Shown in pieces: positions 44,621-52,878 of a DNA stretch of 64,000 nt. Source of the DNA: a virus; the IMG/VR virus record IMGVR_UViG_3300020477_000990, positions 186,001 to 250,000 of that record. The stretch is one strand, 5' to 3'. The notes beneath the pieces were generated by a model that searched no databases, was not told the origin of the DNA, and saw nothing but the letters and a program-made list of their open reading frames with translations. Position numbers and translations under genes: made by a program. Each line of letters begins with the position of its first letter. Positions within the stretch are counted from its first letter, which is position 1.

Positions 44621-46807
44621 ATGGCAGTTAATTATAGTACAGTTTCTGATAAAGTTTTTAAAGTTATTAAAGGTAGTGGGCATGAAGTAAAGATGTATGA
44701 CTCAACTACTGGTGATGAAACAGTTGATCCATCAAAATCACGTTATTTTTACGTAAAAAATCCAAATTTTATGGTTAATATTGATGAAGAAACTGGAGAA
44801 ATTAAGTTCCACGAAGGGTCAAATGATAATGTGGCTACTAATTTAAAAAGTATTATAAATAACATAAAGCATTTAGCAAAAGGTTATATGCTTGATTTTG
44901 ACCATAGGCAATTTGGTAAAGAATTAAAACCAAAGAATTATGCTTGGAGAGTTGAGCAAAATAAAGGTACACAAATGGCAGACGTTACAACAGAAGGTTA
45001 TACACCGTTACAAGGATCAACAAAAACAAGTGAACAAAAACTTGAAGGTGTTAAAGTTATTGTAAGACACAATAAAGCAGTTGACGAAACTAGCAGAGGT
45101 GCTAGATCAAGAAATATACAAGGTATATTTGTTGAAACATCAGAAGGTGAAAGATTTAAATATCCGCACATTCATTTAAATGGTGCTAGAGCAATGGCAC
45201 GTCACGTACACGCAGGTGGTAAACCACATGATGAAGTAGGTGAAGCAATTGTTGAATTATCAGACACATTAGCAAAATTAAAAGAAGTTACAAAATACGC
45301 AAGACGTTTTAGCCAAGTACAAGAACAAGCGGCAGATATTTTACCATTAGTAGATAGCAAAATTGCTAGTGTTAAAAATCAAATTCATAAATTAACAACT
45401 GCAAGTGGATACACTTCATTTGTTGAAGGATATAAAAAAGCAGAATCAAAAGAACATAGTATTGAATCATTAGAAGATTTAAAAACTAAATTTACTGTTA
45501 CAAAATTTGATGAAAAAATTGGAGAGGTTCTTCCATTATTACAATCAATAATGGATGAAGCAAAAGCAGAACAAGACAATTCTACAGAAGCAATGATGCA
45601 ACGAATTGCACAAAAATTAAAAACTGGCGAACCAGTTGAATTAATGGCACCAGCCAAGGACGAGTACGCGATCGATAAAGTGGGGAGCTTTAAAGATAAT
45701 GCGAGTGCAATTTCATATAAATTAGCAGACATGGCAGGTAAAATTAAAGATGATGAAATGAGTGTATTCCTTTCAAGACTTTCAGATAAAGTTGGTCATA
45801 TGCATAGAAGTAAATATGAACCACAACCAACAAGACAAGAAATGGAATTAGCAAAACAAATAGTTTCTTTGTCTAAAATGAAAGATGTAACACCAAATGA
45901 AGATTTAGTTCCAGACACAGTTAAAGAGTTAGAAGAGTCAGTAGAAGACTTTGGTACAGATGCTTCATTTATAGAAGCAGACCCGGCAGTAAAAAGAGAT
46001 GATACTGTAGATAGAGCTGTTAAAAATGTTATGTCATATGTTGGTAAAGATGTTAATCCAAAAATGAGTTACCATAATTGGTTAAAAAAAGTTAAAGGTA
46101 TCGAAAGAGGTGCTAGAGGAATTAGTGGTAATCAACACGCAGAATTTTCAAAAGAGTTTAGAGCATATAAAGGTGAATCAGCTAATGAAGATGGAATAAC
46201 TCAAGCTGATTTAGATTCAGAAAGATTTGCTGAATTGCATGATTATGAAGAATATAAAGATGCAGTATTAGATGATATTAAAACAAATCCGCATTATGCA
46301 AAAATGTCAAGAGAACAAGTTATTGCAGATTTAAGAAAAGAAGCTGATAGTATTGGATATGCTGATGTTTCAGATGGTGATAGACGTCCAGAAGAACCAA
46401 CTTGGTTAACTAAAATTGCAGATGAGTTAGAAAGTGAACGACAAGAACCATCATTAAATGATCTAGTAAAACAAGATGCAGAATCAAAAGATGAAGATAC
46501 TACAGAAGCAAGTGGATATGAAGGACAAAATGAAGCACACGCACATCAAGTTTCATTTGATGGTGATTGGGATCAAGACAGAGGTATAAGTGATAAGGAT
46601 TGTAAAGAAGTTGAATTTGCACTTGCTAAAGTTGGAATTAAATCACAATGTGAACCAGATGAAATGAGACAAGGTGGAGTAATTATCCACACTATGGCTG
46701 ATAGAGATGCTACAGTTGATGCTTTAGATAAAGCAGGAATGAATTTAGACGAAACTTCTGAAGAATCAGAAGAAGTAAATAGAATCAAAGACCTAGCTGG
46801 TCTTTAA
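44621..46807 (+). CDS. large virion-type protein, unknown
   Basis: 728 residues, acidic and helical, no enzyme motif found. The N-terminal 250 residues form a mixed domain (RYFYVKNPNFMVNIDEETGE, then RFKYPHIHLNGARAMARHVH). The middle is helical with Glu/Lys, and the end is DLAGL, similar to the gp22 C-terminus. Late promoter, terminator directly after, and position between packaging and replication genes suggest an abundant virion or core protein. A short GC-richer patch near 45655-45705 has codon use unlike its surroundings. Confidence 0.7.
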   Translation: MAVNYSTVSDKVFKVIKGSGHEVKMYDSTTGDETVDPSKSRYFYVKNPNFMVNIDEETGEIKFHEGSNDNVATNLKSIINNIKHLAKGYMLDFDHRQFGKELKPKNYAWRVEQNKGTQMADVTTEGYTPLQGSTKTSEQKLEGVKVIVRHNKAVDETSRGARSRNIQGIFVETSEGERFKYPHIHLNGARAMARHVHAGGKPHDEVGEAIVELSDTLAKLKEVTKYARRFSQVQEQAADILPLVDSKIASVKNQIHKLTTASGYTSFVEGYKKAESKEHSIESLEDLKTKFTVTKFDEKIGEVLPLLQSIMDEAKAEQDNSTEAMMQRIAQKLKTGEPVELMAPAKDEYAIDKVGSFKDNASAISYKLADMAGKIKDDEMSVFLSRLSDKVGHMHRSKYEPQPTRQEMELAKQIVSLSKMKDVTPNEDLVPDTVKELEESVEDFGTDASFIEADPAVKRDDTVDRAVKNVMSYVGKDVNPKMSYHNWLKKVKGIERGARGISGNQHAEFSKEFRAYKGESANEDGITQADLDSERFAELHDYEEYKDAVLDDIKTNPHYAKMSREQVIADLRKEADSIGYADVSDGDRRPEEPTWLTKIADELESERQEPSLNDLVKQDAESKDEDTTEASGYEGQNEAHAHQVSFDGDWDQDRGISDKDCKEVEFALAKVGIKSQCEPDEMRQGGVIIHTMADRDATVDALDKAGMNLDETSEESEEVNRIKDLAGL

Positions 46808-46820
46808 GAATCCTCCCAGG

Positions 46821-46861
46821 AAAAAAAGGACCTAAGGCCTAAAAGCTATGGTTCTTTTTTT
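46821..46861 (+). terminator. Rho-independent terminator before gp32
   Basis: AAAAAAAGGACC pairs with GGTTCTTTTTTT (one G-T pair) around a 17-nt loop, and the T-run forms the 3' arm. It separates the late unit from the gp32 promoter. Confidence 0.8.
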
Positions 46862-46874
46862 ATGAAAAAAATAC

Positions 46875-46903
46875 TTGACAAATTGAAAAATAATAAATAT
46901 ACT
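46875..46903 (+). promoter_or_regulatory. sigma70-like promoter of gp32-uvsX-uvsY
   Basis: TTGACA 46875-46880, 17-nt spacer, TATACT 46898-46903. Predicted start near 46910, giving a 75-nt leader. Confidence 0.8.
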
Positions 46904-46910
46904 AGTAGAT

Positions 46911-46984
46911 AATGTTTATAGAAACATTATTTACAGAGGCTAACATAGGCAATTATAGGCTAATATTTACAAAAGGAGGCAATT
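46911..46984 (+). promoter_or_regulatory. gp32 leader: 5' hairpin and phased AGGC repeats
   Basis: A 7-bp hairpin AATGTTT/AAACATT (46911-46917 with 46922-46928) lies at the predicted mRNA 5' end. Then AGGC occurs at 46937, 46947, 46957 and 46977, an exact 10-nt register with one unit skipped: AGGCTAACAT, AGGCAATTAT, AGGCTAATAT, gap, AGGCAATTAT running into the start codon, where it includes the GGAGG ribosome site. T4 gp32 represses its own mRNA by nucleating on a 5' structure and coating an unstructured leader to the ribosome site; this layout fits a similar operator. Confidence 0.7.
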
Positions 46985-48004
46985 ATGGCTACATTGGCAC
47001 AAATTAGAGCAAAGCTTCAAGAACAAGAAGTAAAACGTTCACCGAACGCCACAGGAGGCGACAACGCAATTTATCCGTTCTGGAATATTCCTGAAGGTAC
47101 AACAGCAACATTAAGATTTCTAGCAGACAAAGATCAGAATAATACTTTTTTCTGGGTAGAAAGACAAATGATTAAATTACCATTTGCTGGAATTAAAGGA
47201 CAATCAGAAGCAAAACCAACTTTGGTACAAGTTCCTTGTATGGAGATGTGGGGAGAACCATGTCCAGTATTAAGTGAAATTAGACCATGGTTTAAAGATC
47301 CACAATTGGAAGATATGGGTAGAAAATATTGGAAGAAAAGAAGTTATATATTCCAAGGTTTTGTTGTAAATTCTCCACTTGATGAAGATACAACACCAGA
47401 AAATCCGATTAGACGTTTTGTAATTAATCCGTCAATCTTTAATATTATTAGATCAGCATTGATGAATCCAGAAATGGAAGATCTTCCAACTGATTTAGAT
47501 AAAGGTAGAGAGTTTAAATTAACTAAAACTCAAAAAGGTGGGTATGCTGACTATTCAACATCATCTTGGTCTTTCAAAGAAAGAGCATTGCAAGATAGCG
47601 AACGTCAAGCAATTAACACTAATGGGTTATATACTCTTAGTGATTATCTTCCTAAGAAACCTTCTTCAGAAGATGTTAAAATTATCGCAGAAATGTTTAA
47701 AGCATCTGTTGATGGTGAGTTGTATGATGAAAGCAGATTTGGTCAATATTACAGACCAGCTGGAATGGCATCAACACCTAAAACTGTACAAGCAACTACA
47801 ACAACTACAACTGCACCAGCGGCACCAGTTGTTGAAACTGCAACAGCACCAGCACCAGTAACACCGGTTCAAACTGCACCAGCACCAGCGGCACAGCCAG
47901 AAGTGGCTACTGCAACTGCAACTGCAAGTGCACCAGCATCGGATGGTTCTAAAGCATCAGCTGAAGATATTTTAGCAATGATTAGATCAAGGCAAAACAA
48001 ATAA
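46985..48004 (+). CDS. 32: single-stranded DNA-binding protein gp32
   Basis: 339 residues (T4 301). Coats ssDNA for replication and recombination. Family blocks: AQIRAKLQEQE basic N-terminus, YPFWNIPEGTTATLRFLAD, PCMEMWGEPCPVLSEIRPWF, GRKYWKKRSYIFQGFV, RRFVINPSIFNII and the core end ESRFGQYYRPAG. Only two cysteines (C84, C92) remain where T4 has a His-Cys3 zinc site. A Thr/Ala/Pro-rich linker (265-315) leads to a short C-terminal helix. Expressed early, probably autoregulated through the leader. Confidence 0.95.
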   Translation: MATLAQIRAKLQEQEVKRSPNATGGDNAIYPFWNIPEGTTATLRFLADKDQNNTFFWVERQMIKLPFAGIKGQSEAKPTLVQVPCMEMWGEPCPVLSEIRPWFKDPQLEDMGRKYWKKRSYIFQGFVVNSPLDEDTTPENPIRRFVINPSIFNIIRSALMNPEMEDLPTDLDKGREFKLTKTQKGGYADYSTSSWSFKERALQDSERQAINTNGLYTLSDYLPKKPSSEDVKIIAEMFKASVDGELYDESRFGQYYRPAGMASTPKTVQATTTTTTAPAAPVVETATAPAPVTPVQTAPAPAAQPEVATATATASAPASDGSKASAEDILAMIRSRQNK

Positions 48005-48014
48005 ATCAAAATTG

Positions 48015-48042
48015 TATAGTGCATAGGCAACTATGCACTATA
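48015..48042 (+). promoter_or_regulatory. 12-bp hairpin with GCAA tetraloop between gp32 and uvsX
   Basis: TATAGTGCATAG and CTATGCACTATA pair perfectly around GCAA. No T-run follows; an AAAAGGAG ribosome site for uvsX starts 5 nt later. Likely an RNA processing or stability element rather than a terminator. Confidence 0.75.
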
Positions 48043-48058
48043 TTAAAAGGAGAAATTT

Positions 48059-49120
48059 ATGGTAAGACCATTTGACGTTAGTAAGTTTAGAAAATCGATA
48101 ACAAAAAGCATTGGTGGTATTTCTGTTGGCTTTGATTCTGATCCAGTAGATTGGATAGATACAGGAAACTACACTTTAAATTATTTAATTAGCGGAGATT
48201 TTCAAAAAGGTATTCCGCTAGGTAGAGTAACAATGTTAGCAGGTGAATCAGGATCTGGTAAGAGTTTGATTGCATCTGGTAATATTATAGCTAATGCACA
48301 GAAGCAAGGAATATTTTGTATTCTTTTTGATTCTGAAAATGCATTAGATGAAAAATGGCTACAAGCATTAAACGTTGATACAGCAAAAGATAAATTAATG
48401 CGTATTAATGTTGCAATGATTGATGATGTAGCAAAAACAATATCAGATTTTGTAACAACATATAGAGCAGACTATGGATCTTTAGATATAAGTGAAAGAC
48501 CAAAAGTTATGTTTGTTATAGATTCGTTAGGTATGTTGTTAACACCAACAGATAGAGACCAATTTGATAAAGGTGATTTAAAAGGTGATATGGGTAGAAA
48601 ACCTAAAGCACTTACGGCACTTATTAGAAATTGTGTTAATATGTTTGCAGAATTAAACATTGGATTAGTAGCAACAAATCATACATACGCATCGCAAGAT
48701 ATGTTTGATCCAGATGACAAAATATCTGGAGGACAAGGATTTGTATATGCAAGTTCAATTGTAATAGCGATGAAAAAATTAAAACTTAAAGAAGATGAAG
48801 CAGGTAACAAGATATCGAGTGTTACTGGAATTAGATCGGCGGTTAAAGTAATGAAAACTAGATTTTCAAAACCTTTTGAATCTGTGCAAGTTAAAATTCC
48901 ATATGAATCAGGAATGGATCCATATTCAGGATTAGTTGATTTATGTGAGAAAAAAGGTTTACTTGTTAAAGATGGAAATAGATTAAGGTATGTAGATCGT
49001 TTAGGCAAAGAGCATAAGCACTATAGAAAAGATTGGACTGGAGACAACCTAGCAATGGTTATGGCCGAGTGGGATTCTAAAGTAGTAGAATCAGAGGAAC
49101 CTGCTGAAGCGGAGGCATAA
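48059..49120 (+). CDS. uvsX: UvsX recombinase (RecA-like)
   Basis: 353 residues (T4 391). Strand-exchange ATPase. Walker A GESGSGKS (62-69), Walker B region KVMFVIDSLGML, and ATNHTYASQDMFDPD of the family. Follows gp32 in the same operon and overlaps the next start by one base. It works with gp32, UvsY and gp46/47 in recombination-driven replication. Confidence 0.96.
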   Translation: MVRPFDVSKFRKSITKSIGGISVGFDSDPVDWIDTGNYTLNYLISGDFQKGIPLGRVTMLAGESGSGKSLIASGNIIANAQKQGIFCILFDSENALDEKWLQALNVDTAKDKLMRINVAMIDDVAKTISDFVTTYRADYGSLDISERPKVMFVIDSLGMLLTPTDRDQFDKGDLKGDMGRKPKALTALIRNCVNMFAELNIGLVATNHTYASQDMFDPDDKISGGQGFVYASSIVIAMKKLKLKEDEAGNKISSVTGIRSAVKVMKTRFSKPFESVQVKIPYESGMDPYSGLVDLCEKKGLLVKDGNRLRYVDRLGKEHKHYRKDWTGDNLAMVMAEWDSKVVESEEPAEAEA

Positions 49121-49365
49121 TGACTGAAGAAATTCAAGTGTTAATCGAAGCATGGGGAAAACTAAAAAGTTATATTCCTGCAAAAGATAGACTTGATGCG
49201 GCAATATCGTATGTTAATATAATTGACGAATACGGTGCAGATGAGCAAGATTGGAGAGAAGTTTTTTCATCGTCAACTCATTTACATGATGCATACAAAG
49301 AAGTCTTTGGTGAAATGGAAGATGATAACCCATTCCATGAAGATGAAAGCGAAGAGGATTATTAA
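49120..49365 (+). CDS. small acidic protein between uvsX and uvsY
   Basis: 81 residues, not recognised. Helical, with a strongly acidic tail (MEDDNPFHEDESEEDY). One-base overlaps with both neighbours imply coupled translation with the recombination proteins. An acidic tail could bind gp32 or UvsY or mimic DNA; that is inference. Confidence 0.75.
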   Translation: MTEEIQVLIEAWGKLKSYIPAKDRLDAAISYVNIIDEYGADEQDWREVFSSSTHLHDAYKEVFGEMEDDNPFHEDESEEDY

Positions 49366-49841
49366 TGATTAACTGGTATGGTTTAGTTTCAAGTAATTTA
49401 GGAAAGTTACCAGAATGTATTGAATACTATTTAAAACAATTAGAAGAGGCTAGAGTTGAAGCAGGATTAGTAGGTAATATTGAACGTAATGCTTCACAAA
49501 TACCTGGAGTTGTTGAACATAGATTTAATCAATTACAGGAAATTGAAGCCATACTAGAGCATCTTAATATTGAATTAAGAAAAATAAGAGCAAGACATTA
49601 TAAGAAATTTTTAGAAGCATATCAAAGAGCTTTAACATCAAGAGATGCTGAAAAATATATTGATGGTGAAGATGAAGTAGTTACAATGAGTAGATTAATA
49701 AACGAGTTTGCACTTGTTCGTAACAAGTATCTAGGATTATTAAAAGCCATAGATGCAAAACAATTTCAAATTAACAATATTGTAAAATTAAGAGTAGCGG
49801 GGTTAGATGATGCGGAACTCTACAGCAAAAACAGGCACTAA
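49365..49841 (+). CDS. uvsY: UvsY recombination mediator
   Basis: 158 residues (T4 137). Loads UvsX on gp32-coated DNA. Diagnostic blocks: LPECIEYYLKQLEEARVEAG, PGVVEHRFNQLQEIEAILEH, LNIELRKIRARHYKKFLEAY and DAEKYIDGEDEVV. The operon gp32-uvsX-small gene-uvsY is compact. Confidence 0.9.
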   Translation: MINWYGLVSSNLGKLPECIEYYLKQLEEARVEAGLVGNIERNASQIPGVVEHRFNQLQEIEAILEHLNIELRKIRARHYKKFLEAYQRALTSRDAEKYIDGEDEVVTMSRLINEFALVRNKYLGLLKAIDAKQFQINNIVKLRVAGLDDAELYSKNRH

Positions 49842-50022
49842 AGGTTGGAAAAACCACGAAGACGATCCTATGGAACAAATGCGTAGGTCACTTTTAGCTA
49901 AAGAAGATATCATACAAGGTCTTAAAAGACAAATAAAAGAAGAAGTAAAAGAGAAGTATTCTTTATATCATAGAATTATGGAATTGAATACTGAAATTGA
50001 AAAACTTAAGAGTAGTCTTTAA
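49807..50022 (+). CDS. small coiled-coil protein
   Basis: 71 residues, overlapping the end of uvsY by 35 nt in another frame. The C-terminal 45 residues form a charged coiled coil (DIIQGLKRQIKEEVKEKYSL). The WKNHEDDPMEQMRR block recurs in marine phage small proteins. The start could be ATG 49807 or the second ATG at 49810. Its 3' end overlaps the convergent minus-strand gene by 17 nt. Confidence 0.65.
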   Translation: MMRNSTAKTGTKGWKNHEDDPMEQMRRSLLAKEDIIQGLKRQIKEEVKEKYSLYHRIMELNTEIEKLKSSL

Positions 50023-50218
50023 GTGGACCACCATAGTGTACTGAACGTACTTTTTTACCCCTTAAAGATTTTCCTTTGTATTTTTTATCGGTTTCTCTAG
50101 CACGATGACCCTGTGCTTTACAACTAGATTCATCAGAAGCACCCAATTTTTTGTTACTTCTGCATACAGAACCGGGTACTGCACCCTTCCATTCACCAAT
50201 AATATCAATAACTTTCAT
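50006..50218 (-). CDS. small basic protein, unknown
   Basis: 70 residues from ATG 50218. Contains VPGSVCRSNKKLGASDESSC and CKAQGHRARETDKKY, a pattern I recall from small cyanophage-like proteins of unknown role; the two cysteines and Lys/Arg content might bind nucleic acid. The start is chosen because a late box ATAAATA ends 5 nt upstream. A longer TTG start at 50254 would overlap the divergent promoter. Confidence 0.65.
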   Translation of the reverse strand: MKVIDIIGEWKGAVPGSVCRSNKKLGASDESSCKAQGHRARETDKKYKGKSLRGKKVRSVHYGGPLKDYS

Positions 50219-50223
50219 ACATT

Positions 50224-50230
50224 TATTTAT
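50224..50230 (-). promoter_or_regulatory. late promoter box, 5 nt before ATG 50218
   Basis: Minus-strand CATAAATA then AATGT then ATG. Same geometry as at gp17. Confidence 0.65.
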
Positions 50231-50242
50231 GCTAAATTCCAG

Positions 50243-50270
50243 TTGACAAAGCAACTAAATATGTTATAGT
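50243..50270 (+). promoter_or_regulatory. sigma70-like promoter of the glucosaminidase gene
   Basis: TTGACA 50243-50248, 16-nt spacer, TATAGT 50265-50270, ATG at 50276 five nt later. Leaderless. Confidence 0.75.
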
Positions 50271-50275
50271 AAGAT

Positions 50276-50890
50276 ATGCGATTAATAACAGTTATATTAA
50301 TAGTTGTAATAACTCTATTACCAAGTACTACAGTTGGTAATGGTATTAAAAAAGTAGACGTATTTTCAGTACAAAATAATGAAGATTTTGTGCTAAAAAT
50401 ATTTTCTTGTGTAAAAACCCTATATACAGAATTTCCGGAAAAATATCCATTAGAAAAACAAATACCATTTGATTTAATTGTAGCTATGGCGGCATATGAG
50501 TCAGCTTGGGGTAAAAGTAGATTTGCATTTGAAGGTAATAATTTATTTGGTATTAGGACTTGGGATCCATTAATTCCTCAAATGAAAGCTAAACAGAAAC
50601 CAAATGCTCCATGGGGAGTAAGAAAATATGAAACATATTGTACTTGTATAGTAGATTATATTCAAATTTTAAATAATCATCCTGCATATGAAGAATTTAG
50701 AACAGAAAGATCAATTGAGCTTGAAACATACGGATATACAAATGCAACTAATTTAGCACAATTCCTTGTAGCTTGGTCTGAACTTGGTGACCAATATACA
50801 AATAGATTAAGAGAAATTATTGTTTTAATTCATAAGCAAGGATATTATCAAGGTCTACCGGTTGATAATAAAGGCCGGATTATTAAATAA
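50276..50890 (+). CDS. secreted glucosaminidase-like cell wall hydrolase
   Basis: 204 residues. A hydrophobic N-terminus (2-18) acts as signal peptide or signal anchor. The domain has MAAYESAWGKSRFAFEGNNLFGI (72-93), the GH73/Bax-type signature with catalytic Glu75, which cuts peptidoglycan glycan chains. Candidate endolysin exported by the host Sec system; no holin was recognised. It comes from a sigma70-like promoter without a leader, which is unusual timing for a lysin. Confidence 0.8.
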   Translation: MRLITVILIVVITLLPSTTVGNGIKKVDVFSVQNNEDFVLKIFSCVKTLYTEFPEKYPLEKQIPFDLIVAMAAYESAWGKSRFAFEGNNLFGIRTWDPLIPQMKAKQKPNAPWGVRKYETYCTCIVDYIQILNNHPAYEEFRTERSIELETYGYTNATNLAQFLVAWSELGDQYTNRLREIIVLIHKQGYYQGLPVDNKGRIIK

Positions 50891-50926
50891 GTTGCAATTC
50901 AATATTAAATCAGTTATTATATAATT

Positions 50927-52381
50927 ATGTCTAAAGTTACGAAATTAATTATTAAAGATGAAGTGAATGTAAGATTTGAAGGCCTAGATGTTATAACTAG
51001 ACGTAAAATTTCTGATAAGCTAAAATTCTTTTTACCGTATGCATATCATTTACCTGCTTATAAGTTAGGAAGATGGGATGGTAATATACGATTTTGTGAT
51101 ATTGGAGGAAGAACATATTTAAATTTACTTGATAAAATTTTACCAATAATTGAAGATCAAGAGTATGATGTGCAAATTGAAGATAATAGACAGCCACATG
51201 ATTTTCAATTTCAGTTAATAGATGAAAGTTTACATTTTAGTAAAAATTGGGGAGCAAAACATCCATTGGCAGGACAGCCAATTGTTTTAAGAGATTATCA
51301 AGTAAAAGCAATTAATAAATTTTTACAAGAGCCACAATGTTTACAAGAAATTGCCACAGGTGCAGGAAAAACATTAATTACAGCAACGTTATCTCAATTA
51401 GTGCAACCATATGGAAGATCAATTGTAATTGTTCCAAATAAATCATTAGTATCGCAAACAGAAGAAGATTATAAAACACTTGGATTAGATGTTGGTGTTT
51501 ATTATGGTGAAAGAAAAGAATTTGATAAAAAACATACAATTTGTACTTGGCAAAGTCTTAATGTATTATTAAAGAAAACAAAAAAATATGAAGCTGAAGT
51601 ATCTATAGGAGATTTTTTGCAAGATGTTGTATGTGTTATGGTTGATGAAGTACATCAGGCTAAAGCAGATGTTCTTAAAACATTATTAACAGGACCTTTT
51701 GCTAATGTTCCAATACGTTGGGGACTTACAGGTACAATACCTAAAGAAGATTATGAAATGGCATCATTAAAAGCAAGTTTAGGTGAAGTTATTAGTAAAC
51801 TATCAGCAAGTGAATTACAAGAAAAAGGTGTATTAGCAAAATGTCATGTAAATATTATTCAAACACAAGATACTCAAGCATTTACAAATTATGCAAATGA
51901 GCAAACACATTTAGTTACTAATCATGAACGTTTAGAATTTATTTCAGATTTAATTGATAAAATTAGAGCAGAAGGAAATACATTAATTTTAGTTGATAGA
52001 ATTAAATCAGGACAGTTGCTAGAAGAATTAGTTGTTGGATCGGTATTTGTTCAAGGTAGAACAAAGATGGAAGATAGAGAAGAAGAATATGATAGTATTG
52101 CAACAGAGCAACATAAAGTTATTATTGCTACATATGGTGTAGCGGCAGTAGGAATTAATTTACCAAGAATATTTAATTTGGTATTATTAGAACCAGGTAA
52201 ATCTTTTGTAAGGGTTATACAGTCAATTGGTAGAGGTATACGTAAAGCAGAAGATAAAGATCATGTAGAAATATGGGATATAACGTCGACGTGTAAGTTT
52301 TCAAAACGACATTTGACTACAAGAAAGAAATTTTATAAAGAAGCAAATTATCCTTTTACAATAGAAAAGGTAACAATATGA
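50927..52381 (+). CDS. uvsW: UvsW-like helicase
   Basis: 484 residues (T4 503). Superfamily 2 helicase that unwinds R-loops and branched DNA. Walker A ATGAGKTL near 144, DEVH (VMVDEVHQAK) near 241, motif III LTGTIP, motif VI QSIGRGIRK. A UvsW N-terminal domain (FLPYAYHLPAYKLGRWDGNI) precedes the motor. It overlaps the next gene by 4 nt. Confidence 0.94.
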   Translation: MSKVTKLIIKDEVNVRFEGLDVITRRKISDKLKFFLPYAYHLPAYKLGRWDGNIRFCDIGGRTYLNLLDKILPIIEDQEYDVQIEDNRQPHDFQFQLIDESLHFSKNWGAKHPLAGQPIVLRDYQVKAINKFLQEPQCLQEIATGAGKTLITATLSQLVQPYGRSIVIVPNKSLVSQTEEDYKTLGLDVGVYYGERKEFDKKHTICTWQSLNVLLKKTKKYEAEVSIGDFLQDVVCVMVDEVHQAKADVLKTLLTGPFANVPIRWGLTGTIPKEDYEMASLKASLGEVISKLSASELQEKGVLAKCHVNIIQTQDTQAFTNYANEQTHLVTNHERLEFISDLIDKIRAEGNTLILVDRIKSGQLLEELVVGSVFVQGRTKMEDREEEYDSIATEQHKVIIATYGVAAVGINLPRIFNLVLLEPGKSFVRVIQSIGRGIRKAEDKDHVEIWDITSTCKFSKRHLTTRKKFYKEANYPFTIEKVTI

Positions 52382-52878
52382 ACATATTAACAGTTGATAA
52401 CGTAACTTACGATTTAAATGCAGTTCCAAATGAAGTTGATGATTTACAATATTGTGTTTTAGATTGTGGAAATCCAAAATCATTGGATTATTTTTTTATA
52501 CCATTAATATTTTTAGAATCCTTTAATGCTCCAGCAGTAATATTAGACATTGGAGGACAACAAATAGAAATGCCAATGGATTGGAGTATATTAATTGGAG
52601 AAAAAGAAATGGGTATATGTGAAATGGTTCCATTAACAAGTTTAAATGATAGAGGATTTGAAGCATTTGTACATAATCCATTTTCAGGCTATACACACGA
52701 GTTTAAAGAAGTTAAAATAGTAAATGTATTTCAAGAAGTTAAATGGTATTTTCCAAAACTTAAAAATGGTCATATATTAACAGCACCGTTATATGCAGGA
52801 ACTAAACCGTCATGTGTATTTTTTGCTAAAGAATTAAACCAAATACCAGATACTATACAAGTAGGAGATTTAATATAA
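52378..52878 (+). CDS. conserved T4-like phage protein, unknown
   Basis: 166 residues, beta-rich. MPMDWSILIGEKEMG and the Pro-containing ILTAPLYAGTKPSCVFFAKE resemble a conserved protein near replication genes in marine T4-like phages. No function known to me. Coupled to UvsW and the next gene by overlaps. Confidence 0.7.
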   Translation: MNILTVDNVTYDLNAVPNEVDDLQYCVLDCGNPKSLDYFFIPLIFLESFNAPAVILDIGGQQIEMPMDWSILIGEKEMGICEMVPLTSLNDRGFEAFVHNPFSGYTHEFKEVKIVNVFQEVKWYFPKLKNGHILTAPLYAGTKPSCVFFAKELNQIPDTIQVGDLI

